Below, piece after piece: positions 8,128 to 8,668 of a stretch of DNA of 8,668 bases. Origin of the DNA: DAOTVD01 sp034437075 (lineage in GTDB: Bacteria > Chloroflexota > Anaerolineae > Aggregatilineales > J027); assembly GCA_034437075.1 (NCBI GenBank), contig DAOTVD010000223.1, positions 1 through 8,668 on the forward strand, read 5' to 3'. A program made the translations under genes and the position numbers. Numbering within the stretch: the first letter of the stretch is position 1; each line of letters begins with the position of its first letter. The notes below the pieces were generated by a model. It saw nothing but the letters and a program-made list of their open reading frames with translations, made no database searches and was not told the origin of the DNA.

Positions 8128-8244
8128 TTATACGGCGGGGATGATGTCCTCGGCGGGATGGTGTTTGGCTTCTGGCAGGGCCGTCGTTAGGCCAAAGCTG
8201 GCCACCAACCAGAGCAATAGACGCCATAGCGAACCTCTTATCAT
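8128..8244 (-). CDS. 38-residue hydrophobic small protein between the IS200-like gene and polA
   Basis: Reading the minus strand from the ATG at 8244 to TAA at 8128-8130 gives a 38-residue protein. It starts MIRGSLWRLLLWLV, with R3 and R8 near the start, continues hydrophobic to about residue 23 (ASFGLTTAL), then has a polar tail (PEAKHHPAEDIIPAV). This looks like one membrane segment or an uncleaved signal anchor with the tail outside. Its ATG overlaps the stop codon of the upstream gene as ATGA. It has no Shine-Dalgarno of its own, so translation probably depends on termination and re-initiation by ribosomes leaving the upstream gene. The stop leaves 25 bases before the polA ATG. I do not recognise the family. 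The case for its being real rests on the ATGA coupling, tight fit in the gap and membrane-protein composition; it could still be a chance ORF. Confidence 0.5.
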   Translation of the reverse strand: MIRGSLWRLLLWLVASFGLTTALPEAKHHPAEDIIPAV

Positions 8245-8668
8245 GCGTTGAGCGCCGTGCTGCGGTAAAAGTCGATAAAACGGTCGATGTCGCTGGCGCG
8301 TAGGTCGTCCGCCGGGGTGCGGATGAGGTAACCGTCGCTCCAGGGGCTACGGGTTTCTTGGTGGGGCGCGGCGGCCAGGGCGCGCGTGGCGGTTTCATGC
8401 ATCAGGGTTTGGGCGATGGTGTGGGGCAGGGTTTTGGGCGGCACCCGCAGCGCAACGTAGAGCCATTCGGGCTCGATGCGTACCTGGGCTAGCGTCCAAC
8501 CCTGCGCGTCACAAATCTCGTGCAACCAGGCGTTAATCAACTGCGCGGCACTGGGGTTAATGGCATTGCGCGCTTCTTCTACCAGCCATACGCAAGCATA
8601 GCCAACCGTGTTCTCGGCGGCGGCAGGCGCCAGCGGACGCGCGGCTTCTTGGGGCGTCGTGTCGGGTT
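8241..8668 (-). CDS. IS200-like (Y1_Tnp fold) protein lacking the HUH and tyrosine catalytic residues; 5' end beyond the window
   Basis: The last 141 residues are visible; the reading frame is open to the right edge, so the start is missing. The visible part opens with an Ala/Pro-rich, linker-like stretch (residues 1-18 of the fragment), then a domain of about 120 residues. Its order of motifs follows IS200/IS605 TnpA: a beta strand (GYACVWLV, 22-29), a helix with WLHEIC, the strand where TnpA has P-D-H-V-H, a VPP turn (75-77), a helix with a TATR segment (92-95), PWSDGYL (108-114, TnpA W..GY), and a final helix. Where TnpA has its HUH histidines this protein has W68 and Y70, and where TnpA has YxxxQ it has F130 and Y134. 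The protein should therefore not cut DNA and may be a domesticated DNA- or RNA-binding protein. It resembles a non-catalytic family I recall from Anaerolineae. The gene ends in an ATGA overlap with the small ORF and lies upstream of polA. A TTG at 8540 could start translation, but the domain clearly continues upstream of it. Confidence 0.68.
   Translation of the reverse strand, partial: PDTTPQEAARPLAPAAAENTVGYACVWLVEEARNAINPSAAQLINAWLHEICDAQGWTLAQVRIEPEWLYVALRVPPKTLPHTIAQTLMHETATRALAAAPHQETRSPWSDGYLIRTPADDLRASDIDRFIDFYRSTALNA

Noticed and set aside
8075..8398. A 107-codon minus-strand frame spanning the polA start and the small ORF.
   Set aside because: It overlaps the polA start, the small ORF and the IS200-like gene in a different frame. 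Its Pro/Thr/Arg-rich translation lacks features, whereas the alternative frames explain the region better.
8241..8668. A live IS200/IS605 insertion sequence at the right edge.
   Set aside because: The catalytic histidines and tyrosine are replaced, no tnpB is seen, and the ATGA coupling to the next gene replaces the subterminal hairpin end such elements carry.

Overview
The window carries six protein-coding genes, all on the minus strand, in a genome of roughly 58-60% G+C by eye. Nothing on the plus strand looks like a real gene. In transcription order, from the right edge leftward: a partial gene for an IS200-like (Y1_Tnp fold) protein that has lost its catalytic residues; a 38-residue hydrophobic small ORF; polA (complete DNA polymerase I); an exported SBP_bac_5-type solute-binding protein; argF (ornithine carbamoyltransferase); and a large cytoplasmic tetratricopeptide-repeat protein.

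Layout. Positions 8668-5304 look like one transcription unit. The IS200-like gene ends in an ATGA overlap with the small ORF, and the small ORF stops 25 bases before polA, which has a perfect Shine-Dalgarno sequence. Positions 5303-5198 hold a candidate extended -10 promoter and a strong ribosome binding site for the solute-binding protein. That gene ends in a textbook intrinsic terminator (3347-3375), so it is probably monocistronic. argF then has its own candidate extended -10 promoter at 3294-3302. The TPR gene follows after an 81-base gap with no clear terminator and no obvious ribosome binding site, so it may be read through from argF or start from a weak promoter of its own. No gap between genes exceeds 300 bases. 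No rRNA, tRNA, CRISPR array, intact insertion sequence or long repeat was seen.

Organism. The best guess is a member of the Chloroflexota, perhaps Anaerolineae. The basis is the style of the solute-binding protein, the large TPR protein, and the IS200-like protein, which resembles a non-catalytic Y1-like family I recall from Anaerolineae genomes. This is inference from protein character; no rRNA or other marker in the window settles it.

Function. polA and argF are ordinary housekeeping genes with every expected motif. The solute-binding protein serves peptide or other solute uptake, but its permease and ATPase partners are not here. The most unusual part is the right edge: a catalytically dead IS200-fold protein, translationally coupled to a membrane-type small protein, placed immediately upstream of DNA polymerase I.
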